Assembly: GCF_000350225.1 (NCBI RefSeq)
Contig: NW_005178874.1
Location: forward strand, 76,171 to 97,901
Direction of reading: 5' to 3'
DNA: 21,731 bases
Source: Chondrus crispus
Taxonomy: Eukaryota > Rhodophyta > Florideophyceae > Gigartinales > Gigartinaceae
Positions within the stretch are counted from its first letter, which is position 1, and every line of letters starts with the position of its first letter. Below are positions 1 through 9,190 of this stretch, one piece after another. A program made the position numbers and the translations under genes. Below the pieces are notes generated by a model. It made no database searches. It was given only the letters and a program-made list of their open reading frames with translations, and had not been told where the DNA came from.

Positions 1-10
1 ACCGCCCACC

Positions 11-1489
11 ATGTCCCTCTCCAGCCTCCCCTTCCCTCCCCCTCCCCCTTCCTCCTCCATCGTCGTCCTCGACGCGGAGCCCATCGACCTCTCGCTCGCC
101 CCGCCCTCCACCTCGCGCGCCGTCCGCACGGCGCGCGACCGCCTGCTCTCCGAGCTGCACCTATCCACGCTGTCGGACGACCTGTCGCGCGTCTCCCGTC
201 TCCTCTCTCTTTCCCGCGCCGCCGCGCTGGCCGCCTCGTACACGCCTCTGGCCCGCGACCTCACCGCCCTCTCTGCGAAAGTCCTGGCCCTGTTCGACGC
301 CACCTCGGCCTCGGTCCTGCGCTTCCGCCACGCCGCGGACGCCGTGCTGGCCGACCTCTCGCACAACCACGCCCTCATGTCCGCGCGCCTCCTCCCGCAC
401 GCCGTGCGCAACCTCGCCGCGAACGACAATCTGGCGGACCGCCTGGCCGCCTCGGCCCACCACCTGTCCGCCGCCCTGGACTCCGCGGCAGAGGACGCCG
501 CCCGCGCGCTGGACGCCGCACACGCCCGCCGCGCAGAGTGCGAGGCCGACTGCCACCGCCTGCGCTCCCGCCTCGTCGAGCTCAACGTGCAGAAGGCCGC
601 CGCGTGGCACACACACGGCGCCATGCTGGACTCCCTCTCGGAGGCCGGCCGCGAGTACGCCAACGCCGTCAGGACGGAACGCCACGCCGCGCGCAGGGCT
701 ACCCTGTTCTCCGTCCTCGGCTTTGTCGACGCCCTGGACGCCGCGCTCGTGAGCACGGTCGGCTTGGCCATCCTGTCCCCCGTGGCCAGGTTTCTGCAAG
801 GCGTCAGGGCCGATGTGGTCAGCGCCGGCGAGCGGAGGAGGATGCTGCTGGGGGCGAAGGCCAAGCAGCGCCGCGTGAATCGGGAGGCGCTCGCGGATAT
901 TTCGGAATGCAGTAAGAGGATTAGGGCGGTGAAGAGTGATGCCGACGCGGCTATGGCCGCGATTGAGTCGCTGCATGCCGTGGCTAGGGAGCTGAAGCGC
1001 CTGTCCGTTGTAGTCATGCACATGGCGTCGTTCTGGGCGCAACTGAGGGCGAACATGGGGAGGCTGTCGTCGAAGCCGCTCGTGGGCCTCATCCAAGCCA
1101 CGGCCGAGCCGGAGTTGCTGGTGGACGACGCGCTTGCGGTGAGCCAGGACGAGGAGGGCGCGGACGCGCGGGGCGCCGAGATCGATGTGACCGGACCCAC
1201 GGACGTGTGGCAGCCGTGTACGGCGGTGAAGCGGAAGCTGGTGGTGTACTACGCGCAGTGGGTGGCGCTATCGGACGTGTGCGAGGAGTGTTTGTTGGAG
1301 ATTGTCGGGGCGCGGACGGATGTGGCGAAGGCCGTCGAGGACCAGAGGATGCAGGAGCCGCTGTCGCCGCAGGATGCCAGACTGCAGGTTACGGCGATGG
1401 CCGGGGACTTGAGGAGAGAGATGATTGAACTGGACGCGGAAATGGAGCGGATAAGAGAAGGACTGGATGGAGAAAGGGTCGAGTTTTAA
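11..1489 (+). CDS. Helical, Ala/Leu-rich protein of unknown function (492 aa)
   Basis: Function not recognised. A single open frame starts at an ATG in a strong eukaryotic context (CCACCATGT) and ends in TAA at 1487-1489. No upstream in-frame stop is visible because the window begins 10 bases earlier. Residues 1-20 are Ser/Pro-rich with a run of six prolines. About residues 36-225 are Ala/Leu/Arg-rich with heptad-like spacing, which suggests long amphipathic helices or coiled coil. Residues 232-262 are a hydrophobic patch starting at LFSVLGF, which could be one membrane segment or a helical hairpin. More helix follows to about 350 (note FWAQL near 341), then an acidic linker at about 370-395 and a C-terminal helix at 403-487. 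Long helices around a central hydrophobic hairpin loosely recall helical-bundle proteins of the HBL/ClyA type, but no signature proves this. The gene looks intact and intronless. Codon use shifts from C-ending before about base 840 to G/A/T-ending after it. Confidence 0.8.
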   Translation: MSLSSLPFPPPPPSSSIVVLDAEPIDLSLAPPSTSRAVRTARDRLLSELHLSTLSDDLSRVSRLLSLSRAAALAASYTPLARDLTALSAKVLALFDATSASVLRFRHAADAVLADLSHNHALMSARLLPHAVRNLAANDNLADRLAASAHHLSAALDSAAEDAARALDAAHARRAECEADCHRLRSRLVELNVQKAAAWHTHGAMLDSLSEAGREYANAVRTERHAARRATLFSVLGFVDALDAALVSTVGLAILSPVARFLQGVRADVVSAGERRRMLLGAKAKQRRVNREALADISECSKRIRAVKSDADAAMAAIESLHAVARELKRLSVVVMHMASFWAQLRANMGRLSSKPLVGLIQATAEPELLVDDALAVSQDEEGADARGAEIDVTGPTDVWQPCTAVKRKLVVYYAQWVALSDVCEECLLEIVGARTDVAKAVEDQRMQEPLSPQDARLQVTAMAGDLRREMIELDAEMERIREGLDGERVEF

Positions 1490-2160
1490 AAGGGGAGTAG
1501 AACGTAGCTCGAGATGAGTAGGTAGTGTATGATTCTTATGGCCGGGCCGTCTTGGCCCTCTGTATAAAGGCCCGCTGGCTAGTGTAGCAGACCGATTGAC
1601 TCTTTGTGCATTAAAAGAACTCCGGTTGTAATGGGAATCCTTTCGGAAAATGGTAGCATCGCCAGGATTGGCGTGAAGCTGCGCCACCTCTTCTGGGGCT
1701 TATGATGCTTAATACAAATGTAGTCAACGACTAGAAATAACTCGGTTTGCACAGTGCGCCATGAGGAGACTTGTAAACTAGTGTTTAAAACCTTTTTTAA
1801 GGGTTTCCACCTTAAAACCGCTTATAAAATAACTTCGAAACCAAACATGCCAGCTTAAAAAGGCAACTTGGTACTCAATCTGCATGTAATTCTTAGTCTT
1901 TCTGCGTATTCAAGGCTGCAATTCCCGGTGTTCTGCAAGATGCTATTGCCGAAAACAAGCACATTAAGGAAATAGTGCTCAAGGTAGCTTTTTGAATGTT
2001 CAATTTAATATATATATACAGTATATATTTTTTTTTCCAAAAAAAAGAGCTATCCTCGGTCGGATAGACACTGCTGTACAGCACTTACTAACAGCCGGGC
2101 GTCTCGCTGTACCCGCCTCGCCGCCGACCCATAAGTAGTAGAAGCGAGCTGCCCTATCCC
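1490..2160. other. Host intergenic region, no gene seen
   Basis: This stretch is much richer in A+T than the flanking genes and holds no convincing ORF on either strand. It should include the 3' UTR of the upstream gene. Visible items are a TATAAAGG string at about 1563, an AT-rich imperfect hairpin at about 1785-1810 (AAACC opposite GGTTT), and the low-complexity block described separately. The 90 bases next to the copia target duplication (2070-2160) turn GC-rich again. Confidence 0.6.
2004..2046. repeat. TA dinucleotide tract followed by T9-CC-A8 run
   Basis: A (TA)n stretch interrupted by CAG is followed by nine T, two C and eight A. The T and A runs form a simple inverted repeat. It is a low-complexity, likely polymorphic block; no function is inferred. 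Confidence 0.8.
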
Positions 2161-2165
2161 GCTAC
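2161..2165. repeat. Target-site duplication of the copia element (left copy), GCTAC
   Basis: The 5 bases before the LTR terminus TGTCGTAC are identical to the 5 bases after the other LTR at 20513-20517. A 5-bp duplication is normal for LTR-element integration, and this one fixes both outer ends of the copia element. Confidence 0.9.
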
Positions 2166-2470
2166 TGTCGTACAGTGAGACTCTGTTCGCTACAGGCCTT
2201 CGACCGGCCTGTTTCTTCCTTTGGCGCTGTCCGTCGGTGGAGAGTGCGCAAAAAGAGAAGAGGTTTCTGCAAAAAGAGTCGTCGGTGAGCGAGCGGCGGT
2301 CGCAAGCCAGGGACGAGCTCACTTTATTAGGAGCTGGAAAGTAGTAGAAGTTGATTGAATCGCCTGAAAATAAACTCAAATAAAAGACTAAACGGAACCA
2401 AGCGAGCACGATATTCTAGACATCTATTGTCAAGAATGTGAGAGTGCATTCCTACCCCGTCACCATTACA
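2166..2470 (-). repeat. Copia 3' LTR (305 bp)
   Basis: On the minus strand it starts TGTAATGG and ends GTACGACA, giving the usual TG...CA ends. It matches 20206-20512 except for four substitutions and a 2-bp indel near the U5 end. One substitution hits the terminal TG of the other copy. U3 faces the pol end at 2470. No clear TATA box is visible. Confidence 0.92.
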
Positions 2471-2819
2471 CTCCCACCTCTTCAGATAGCGAGCTTGATT
2501 CATTGCGCGTGATCCACTGCTCCACTTCACAGTGATCAATACCAGTGAATAGCAGCTTTGACAGTGCTCCATTGTCCTTAACTTTCGATAAACCATCGGC
2601 AGGATTAAGATCTGTGCACAGGAGGCCAATTTGAGTAATATCAAAGGATTTGTATGCGTCTCGCGCCCCAGCGATGTCTATCATTAGCCTCTTTTCGGTT
2701 GTCTGTCTGCCTTTTGTGACTGAGTCAAACAGCTGCTTCGAATCTGTAAAGCAATGTAGCTGAATCTTAGTTCCTAGCATAATTTCCAGGTCATTCCGAA
2801 TTACAAAGGCAGTGTCAAA
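2466..2819 (-). pseudogene. Copia pol, RNase H C-terminal part (shifted frame)
   Basis: This is the end of the copia polyprotein. It begins in mid-domain at FDTAFVIRNDLE and carries the third RNase H acidic residue in FTDSKQLFDSV, followed by the usual copia tail ending NPADGLSK. It lies one frame away from the main pol frame, which ends its recognisable homology at GGEVYSFVDG. The stop codon (2468-2466) is formed inside the 3' LTR. The open frame extends upstream of 2819, but those residues are an out-of-frame reading of the main pol ORF and were left out. Confidence 0.88.
2471..2483 (-). promoter_or_regulatory. Copia polypurine tract
   Basis: The minus strand reads GAAGAGGTGGGAG directly against the 3' LTR start, the expected primer site for plus-strand DNA synthesis. 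It is also the last coding stretch of pol (residues EEVGV), and the stop codon TAA is supplied by the first bases of the LTR. Confidence 0.85.
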
Positions 2820-5800
2820 CCATCCACAAACGAATAAACTTCGCCACCCATGATGGATCGTACAACTCTTTTGGGCTTCTTGCTCGAGTAATCCAGAATA
2901 TGGCATTGAGCGTTCATGTCGCAAATCAATATAATGTATCCAAGTTGAGATGATAGATCATCGTTTGTTGCAAAAGCTGCATCCGCGTAGCACTTCAGAA
3001 CGAGCGTGTCAACAATAAGTTTCCCGAATCGAAGCCCCTTAACATCGTTGCCTTTAGCAATCTTCACTGCATGATTAAATGCCTTGACTTTGTCATCGGA
3101 CATTGTATCTTCTGTCACCTGGGCAGCTTTGTTGATACTGCAGCATAGATCAGGACGGGAATGTGCCATCCATGAAAGCTTTGCTCGATGCTTTCGAAAA
3201 TGATCAAATGAGCAGCCCTTTGGAGCGATGGGTAATCTTTTGGCGTGCTTCTCTTGTGAGAGAAAAAACTCGCCTGGAGATGTGGTTGTTATCATTGTGC
3301 CAAAGAAATCGAAATTGTCGTAGACTCGCGGCTTTGCGTCAAACTTCTCGAGTGTTTCAGCAGTTATCTTTTCAAACTTCTCATTGCCTGCATTGAGGTT
3401 GTCGTCGACGTAGATTCCCATTACGCCTTCAGTCTCACCATCAGATACCTTGGCATATAATGCAGGATCTCCAGTGGTAGGCGTCATACTCAAGTCTTCT
3501 GTGACGTGAAATTCCAACGTTACACTCCAGTAGTTACCAGCGTCACAAACACCGTATAAGGGAATTAATAGCTCCAGGAGCTCTTCATCAGTTATTCCAA
3601 TTAACTCCAGATCCTCCTTTTTTGGTAAAACGAATATCTTTCGACTTAGTTTATCTTTGCTTTGTGTATATGCCTGATTCACATCATGTGAGAAGACACG
3701 GAACCCTTCGATTGCCGCGACAGATAGTATAAGTCTGATCGATGAAGCACGTAATGCTGGAATATCATGAACCATATATGGTTTATCTTTGTCCTTGTAA
3801 CCTTGTGCGACATATCTGGCCTTCTCCTTTTCGTCCTCCGTTCCTATGTTCTTAATAGCAAGAACAAATCGACCGCCAAGTACATTTGCATCGGCTGGGA
3901 CAGATGACTTGGGAACTACCTTCCACACTTTTCGATCTTTCAGCCCCCTTATTTCAGCTAGCTTTGCTTTCCTGAAACCATTTGAATTTCCACGCAAGTC
4001 TCCGGATTTCAACACCTTTGTGATGTGAATTCCGATGAAAGCAACTCCAAGACTTATGGGGTCGATAGAGTGGAGAGTATTCTCATCGAGCCTACTGAGC
4101 TCAGATTCGCGTATTCCTTTCATGATATCGAGCAATTCTTCATCGAAGAGATCCTTTCCAAGAGACGTAGAGCTATCTGTTACAACCGTAGTTTCCAGTG
4201 GATGATCCATCAAAAAATCGTCACCTTCAGCTATAACATTTTCATTTGGTGTTTGTCCAGCATTATCAGAGATATGATCAGAAGGATCGTTATCAGTTTG
4301 CGCAAGAGCCCCATCACTGACTTTGTATCTCTTCAATTTGTCAATAGATGCCCGGATGCTCCGATCTCCAGTGTCTAGCGTCAACATCTTACCTTCCTTA
4401 TCTTTGACGACGTATGGACCAACCCACTTGCCAATAGGTTTCTCACGGTACATTAGTACCTCGTCTCCAACTGAGTAAGACTTGTCAGCGGCAGACGGCA
4501 CGTTACTGCGGAGAGCGGTTCCCAGTCTAGCTTGACTTGAAATTTGAACCATCTCCTTGCAAGCAACGTCCATAGCCTTCATCCTCGCGGCATGTTCAGG
4601 GAGTTCTTTAGGAGTAATAGGAAGACGGGGGAGTATGCCAAAGACTAGAAGCGTGGGGACGAGTCCCGAAGGCCCAGCTGTGTCATTGACAGCTTTAACA
4701 GCCAGCTGAAGTGCCAGTCTCGGCTGAGTCTGAGAATTATCGGAACGTACTTTGTTGTAAACACGTCTTAGATACGAGTGGTATCTTTCACCCACGCCAA
4801 TAGCATTATGGCTCTCGACGCCTGAAGGTTGTTCCTTGATCCCAGCAGTATTAAGAAGATTCTTCCATTCAGTAGACTTGAATTGTGGTCCCTGGTCAGC
4901 GGATATCTTGTCAGGAAATCCAACGTACCGAGACACCCATATGTCCATGAAAACGTCCCATACATCTTTTGTAGACTCTCCAACAAAGAAGCATGCGGCA
5001 TTAAACTTTGTATCCCTGTCTACGACATGAAACACTGTTTTTCCATCAAGGGTCATGAGATCAACGCAAACAGTGCGATTGAATACGCAATCAGTTTCGG
5101 GCATAGATACTCTGAACCTATGGGGAGCATTAGCCTCGCGCTGGCAAACGTCGCAAGTATCTGTGATCTTCTGTAGGTCTCCCATGACATCAGATGATAC
5201 ATTAGAGGGGTCCGCACGGCGCATTAAGGCATAAACTTTGTCGGGATGAGGGTGATAAAAATGCTGATGAACTTTGCGTAATTCAGACGTTGTGAACAAA
5301 ATATTCAAAGACCATTCGATGTACACATGACCATGCTTCCTTGTCAGTGGTATATTCCATCCATCAGCCTTTGATATCATCACGTCATCCTCAAAGTCCA
5401 GTATTAGACGTGCTTTGGTCAGAACGTCCAGTCCTAGTAAGAAGGGAACATCCACATCAACGACGTCGGCCACAATAGAGAGAAAGAATGAATTGGAAAC
5501 CGGGATACGAACGGTAAGTTGTCCGATCCGCTCGTGTTTGCCTGATCCGAAAGTAAAGATCAAACGTTTTCCATTAAGTTCCCTGTCAAGTTCGCTGTTG
5601 ACTAATGCACAGTAAGCTTCAGCTTGCTGGTATCCGATTACAGTTTTCTGGGCTCCTGAGTCAACACAGGCGCCTTCAAACTGATCGCTAGCCGGAGAGT
5701 CCCAAGAGCGTGATAAGACGAATATCTCTGCAAAGTCGATATCAGAATCACTCTCGTGATCGAGTAACGTGGGGCCAGATGCTTGGGCGACGTCTTCGCT

Positions 5801-6250
5801 CAACGCAAGGCGGAATATCTCGACATCGTCGGGTTCTCCGGACTCATCGTCTGACTCGGCAAATCCTTTGTCGATCTGTTGGCACAGCTCAGCTAGAACC
5901 AAATGTACAGCATGTTTTCTGTCGTCCTTTTTCTTGTAGTACTCCAGTCTCATTGTGGCAGCTCTGGACGCATTTATGGGTTTCGAACAATCCTTGAGCA
6001 TGTGATTTGGGTCTCCGCAATTAAAGCAACCTGCGATGTCCAGCGGTTTCTTTTTCTGTGAAGAATATCCAGTTGCCTTTGATCTAACATACCTCGGATG
6101 TTTACCGTAGCGACCCTGTCCAGTGTACAGTACCCCCAATGAGTCATCCTTCGCAACAGAGGAACTAGGTCCAGCTGCGTGGTCACGTGCCAAAGCCAGA
6201 TCAGCCTCCTTGTCTAACTGCAGCGCAGCTTCTAGTTCCCCGTATAGCAT
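2801..6250 (-). pseudogene. Copia pol: nucleocapsid, protease, integrase, RT, RNase H N-part
   Basis: The 1149-codon frame encodes most of a copia polyprotein. From its first Met: a CCHC zinc knuckle (C75, C78, H83, C88); a retroviral-type aspartic protease with DSGA at 197-200 and an LLGLD flap-end motif near 271; an integrase with a His/Cys zinc region (H328-H335, C366, C369) and a D,D(35)E triad at D397, D452, E488; a reverse transcriptase with D856 and YVDD at 947-950; and the RNase H start with D1090 and E1137. The last residues (LTLPL and stop) are out of frame: a missing base near 2817-2821 moves the rest of RNase H to another frame. The Met start directly follows a UAG in the same frame, so it is probably an internal Met of a single Gag-Pol rather than a true start. 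Because RNase H is broken, this is called a pseudogene. Confidence 0.92.
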
Positions 6251-6253
6251 CTA
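6251..6253 (-). other. In-frame UAG between copia gag and pol
   Basis: The codons read TTC TAG ATG, with gag and pol in one frame on either side. The stop lies N-terminal to the zinc knuckle. The bases after it (AUGCUA) do not match the CARYYA-type readthrough context known from tobamoviruses, so a nonsense mutation is the simpler reading. Programmed readthrough is not excluded. Confidence 0.85.
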
Positions 6254-7109
6254 GAATGACAAGTTATGGGTTGCCACTCGGCTTAACGGTTCACGAGACC
6301 AACCGTATCCAACTGCAGCGTTCCTTAGGAACTCGATCTTGTGTGAGTCCCCGCGATGTGATGGTGGTACCTGACGCGATAGTTTCGTTATTAGCTTATA
6401 TACTTTAGCTAATGCTGTTGATATTTCAAAGCCTTCCTTAACGAAGTTTGAAACACGTGGGGAGTTTAGATAGTTCTTCACCCTTGTCTGACGCACAGGT
6501 GAATTGTATTCTTGATTCACCATATCTACCGCCTGCTGGTAACTTTGAGCATACATCTGAACACGTTCCAGATAGAATCGCTTAGCATCCTTCGAAAGAA
6601 GGTTGTGGAGAAACTGGAATTTTTGCTGTGGTGACAGTCCATAGTCGCGAGATATTTGCGAATACTCGTCGACATAGTCCATCCAGCATTCTCCAATATC
6701 ACCGGAGAACTTGGAGCTCTTCAGCCTCATGGCGACATTATGAGCTAAGCGAGTCAGGTTCGCAGCACTGCTGTCGAATGAACCACCACTATCTTCAGTT
6801 ACTGGTCCTGAACTATGTGGAGGTGGATCATCATTCCGTAAACCAGGTCGCACTCGTCGCCCCGATGCTATTATGAGCTGAGCCATTTCAACTGCTGCAG
6901 CTCTATCCTCAGCATCATCATAAATGCCATGTGCTAGAGTCATGATTACTCTTCTGGAAGAGTGTTGTGTTAAAGCTGCACCACGCGCGTTTAGGAAATT
7001 TCTCAATTCGACCCAAACTGTGGGCATGTCACATATTTCTTTCGAGAATAAGTGTGCAGGAGGAAAGAGTTCGGCAATGGCCTCTCGTAGCAAACTCCCT
7101 ATCAGGCTC

Positions 7110-7114
7110 GGATC
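7110..7114. repeat. Target-site duplication of the gypsy element (left copy), GGATC
   Basis: The same 5 bases lie at 18045-18049, directly after the other LTR. This shows that the gypsy element inserted into the copia gag coding sequence. Confidence 0.95.
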
Positions 7115-7123
7115 TGTCGCATA

Positions 7124-7151
7124 AACACCCCACACACGGCGGAGGGGTGTT
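7124..7151. repeat. Stem-loop near the U5 end of the gypsy LTR
   Basis: Arms AACACCCC (7124-7131) and GGGGTGTT (7144-7151) pair perfectly around 12 bases. In the 5' LTR one arm base is changed (CCCT), leaving a G-T wobble. In the solo LTR the arms become ACACCCCC and GGGGGTGT and still pair. In element RNA this stem would sit just upstream of the primer-binding site. Confidence 0.65.
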
Positions 7152-7299
7152 CGCGATGTTCGGCGGAAGACCCCGGATCGGCGTACCGAGGGTCTTGAAC
7201 CAACCAACGCCACCGGAAGCGGGCCGGTAGCGGGTGGTAGAGCGTGGTCGGCGGGGACGCGCGCGTAGGCGAGTGGATCGACGCCTCGACGCCCCGGAG

Positions 7300-7325
7300 C
7301 AGTACCGGTTGACGATCCGGTACTG
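7300..7325. repeat. LTR hairpin with compensatory changes (9-bp stem, 8-nt loop)
   Basis: Arms CAGTACCGG and CCGGTACTG surround TTGACGAT. The equivalent site in the related solo LTR (18351-18376) has arms CAGCGCTGG and CCAGCGCTG around GTTACGTA. Three of the nine pairs are changed on both sides, so pairing stays perfect. In element orientation it is downstream of the TATA-like box, so it should be in the transcribed leader. Confidence 0.8.
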
Positions 7326-7451
7326 ATGGGCGGAGGCGGATCGCAGCTCGCCGCGGTGTCGCGCGCGTCCACTACCCGCTCGGTGGTAACTACTCGCGGA
7401 ACGGCGGTGTGAGTAGAGTAAGCTGGGTGGTCGACCGTCGGTGGAGGGTTG

Positions 7452-7462
7452 CCTATATTTAT
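7452..7462 (-). promoter_or_regulatory. TATA-like box of the gypsy LTR
   Basis: The minus strand reads ATAAATATAGG. It is preceded by a block (TTGTACAAGTTAATTT on the plus strand) largely retained in the divergent solo LTR. It is the best candidate for the U3 core promoter. The matching box of the active 5' LTR is at about 17775-17785. Confidence 0.5.
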
Positions 7463-7482
7463 TGTACAAGTTAATTTACCGT

Positions 7483-7510
7483 CTACAGTACAGTACGGAC
7501 TGTACTGTAG
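7483..7510. repeat. Conserved LTR palindrome, 12-bp arms around ACGG
   Basis: Arms CTACAGTACAGT and ACTGTACTGTAG flank ACGG. All 28 bases are identical in the divergent solo LTR (18587-18614), although the surrounding sequence has changed heavily. In element orientation it lies just upstream of the TATA-like box. Confidence 0.8.
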
Positions 7511-7523
7511 TCGGCTTACTGTA

Positions 7524-7549
7524 TACAGTGCGGGCCGGCCCGCACTGTA
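7524..7549. repeat. Perfect 26-bp palindrome in the gypsy LTR
   Basis: The half-site is TACAGTGCGGGCC and the second half is its exact reverse complement with no spacer. In the solo LTR the matching place holds a shorter stem, AGCGCGGG opposite CCTGCGCT around TCGT, with one G-T pair. Confidence 0.75.
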
Positions 7550-7721
7550 ACGCTGTCAGCCGTCGGGGCTGACAGCATACGTGTGCTACACGTGGGATAC
7601 ACGTGTTGGTGCGCGCGCGCTGTAAGGTATGCTCGCGCGCACGCTGTAAGGTCCGTACCTTACAGCGTTAGATCTAATTCTAAATCTAATGTATAGTACA
7701 GTAGCCGGCGGTTATGCTACA

Positions 7722-7735
7722 CGGCCCCCCCCTCA
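7722..7735 (-). promoter_or_regulatory. Gypsy polypurine tract
   Basis: The minus strand reads TGAGGGGGGGGCCG directly against the 3' LTR start TGTAGC. The position and purine run fit a plus-strand primer site. A second tract of the same kind (AAGGAGGGGG) lies just after the pol stop at about 10089-10099. Confidence 0.75.
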
Positions 7736-7738
7736 AGC

Positions 7739-7758
7739 GTGAACGTCCGCGTTCACGT
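7739..7758. repeat. Hairpin next to the 3' LTR polypurine tract (copy A)
   Basis: CGTGAACG and CGTTCACG pair around TCCG. The core is repeated at about 10105-10122, where it encodes the last residues of pol, and each copy is followed in element orientation by a G-rich purine tract. Confidence 0.75.
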
Positions 7759-9190
7759 TCGCAAATAGGGGGGGGGTCCTTTCCCTTCATCGATACGTCC
7801 GCCTTCCCTATTTTGCCCTGCGCCGCGCTCCCTTTCTCTCGTGTCCCCTGTCGCGGCTCTCTCACTTCGTCCGCCGCGACCCCGTATTAATACGGGGTAT
7901 ATTCCTCCCGCAAGCGTCATGAGCACTCCTTGCTCTCCTTCGCGAGCGGGTGTGGCTCCTCCCGGCTCCTCCGAGCCGGACGTAGGGCCGCCGTCGGTTG
8001 TGCCCTCCGCTGGGGGTCGGTAGACTGTCACGGGAGGCGGCTTCCCTCTTTCGAATCGCCCACAGTCCTCTCCCTACCACGACCGATCGGTGTTTCTGTG
8101 TTGTGCGGCGAGTCCTGCGCCCTACGAATACCCTCTCCGCGTGACGTATCGCAAAACCCCCCCTTACTCCGACCTCGCCAGAGTTTGTTTACCTCGCGAT
8201 TCACTCCTTCCGGCGTCTCTGTCGTTACGACGCGCCCTGCACGCCCGTATGTCCCGTTTTTGCGCGCGTCGTGGAGGTCGGCTTTCGTTCTTGAACCGCC
8301 CTTCACGCTATCCTCGGCGCTGTCGTTTCTGTCGGGCCCTTCGGCGTCTGTTGAGCCGACGGACAGGCGCCTCCTCCACCGTTCTCGTGTCTGCTAAGGT
8401 GATGCAGCGTGCCGTGTCATGTTGTCATCGTTGCCTTCCCTTCACCCTCTCGTTGTCGCGGGGTACCCGCCTTCCCGGATCGTGGCGGGAAATGCACCGC
8501 CGTCTGAGCTCGCCCTCAACCGTTCGACGCCGTACCGTGCTGGCCTTTTGCGTCTTTCAGTTTCCCTCCGATGCGTGCGGCGCGGCCGGGCGCTGCCAGC
8601 AGTGACGTCGGCGTTCCGGGGTGTCCGCCGTTTGGCGCGTCGATGGCGGGGCGGAGATGCGTCGGTGCTCGACTAGGCGTCAACTCTACGTGTCCCTGAA
8701 GGGAGATACACCGCCGCCAGGGTCGGACGTATTCCTTGTGAGCCGTCGCCGGCGCCGGCGTGCATGCCGGCCGGTCAACCGGTCGCGAGCACCTACTCGC
8801 TCCTTTGCCCGTCACAGTCGCTTCCCTGCGGTGCGGGCCTTTCCCCCCCCGCTGAGCGGGAGGCGTTTTCATCCGTCTTACTTGTAGATTCCCTCGCTCG
8901 CGCCGTCCTTCGTCGAGACGCGCGCGCGCGAGGCGCCGCTCGTCCGACACCGTGTCGGCGGGTCGTATGAGACATTGACTGGGTCGCCGCCGTGCTGTTG
9001 GCGAGGGCCCGGCGTGCTCCTGTTCGTGAGTTTGCCTTTCAAGAGCCCGTGTGCGAGACTCTTCTATGCTGCGTTCGACGTCCGCGAAGGGCTGAGTCTA
9101 CAGTACACTATCGTGTTCGTCCGTCCCCCTTGCGAGCTGCGTCTACGACGCGGAGGCGCGCGTCCTTGATCAAACCCTCCAAAAAATTCG

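Larger units (their letters stand above)
6251..7114 (-). pseudogene. Copia gag, central and C-terminal part
   Basis: An open frame runs from the gypsy insertion point to UAG at 6253-6251 and continues in the same frame as pol. It begins DPSLIGSLLREAIAELF and has the all-helical, non-enzymatic look of copia Gag capsid, including LTRLAHNVAMRLKSSKFSGD and a DAKRFYLERVQ segment. The zinc knuckle lies beyond the UAG. An upstream extension into the gypsy LTR (a GTG start at 7372) is a chance fusion and is excluded. The N-terminal part of gag lies at 18045-18787 on the far side of the gypsy insertion. Confidence 0.83.
7115..7721 (-). repeat. Gypsy 3' LTR (607 bp)
   Basis: The minus strand starts TGTAGCATAACC (U3) and ends TTTATGCGACA (U5). 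The terminal inverted repeat is imperfect. It contains an unusual density of inverted repeats: a 9-bp stem at 7300-7325, a 12-bp stem at 7483-7510, a perfect 26-bp palindrome at 7524-7549, a 10-bp stem at 7552-7576, and an 11-bp stem around CCGT just upstream of 7672. Its twin is at 17438-18044. Confidence 0.96.

Noticed and set aside
161..1096. 311-codon minus-strand ORF opposite the first host gene
   Set aside because: It is a GC-driven shadow of the plus-strand gene: Arg/Gly/Val-rich, no domain, and the plus frame has the better start context and longer frame.
1555..1640. Possible old LTR or small RNA gene near TATAAAGG after the first gene
   Set aside because: No repeat partner, no terminal motif and no tRNA-like folding could be found.
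2075..2165. Alternative left end of the copia LTR at TGTACAGCAC (2075)
   Set aside because: A CACTTACTAA-like match to sequence next to the 5' LTR suggested it, but no target duplication results. Placing the end at 2166 gives TG...CA ends and a perfect GCTAC duplication.
7029..7469. ORFs inside the gypsy LTR, repeated at 17421-17792
   Set aside because: They lie in LTR DNA, are low-complexity and are interrupted differently in the two copies. The longer frame starting with GTG at 7372 only joins LTR to copia gag by chance.
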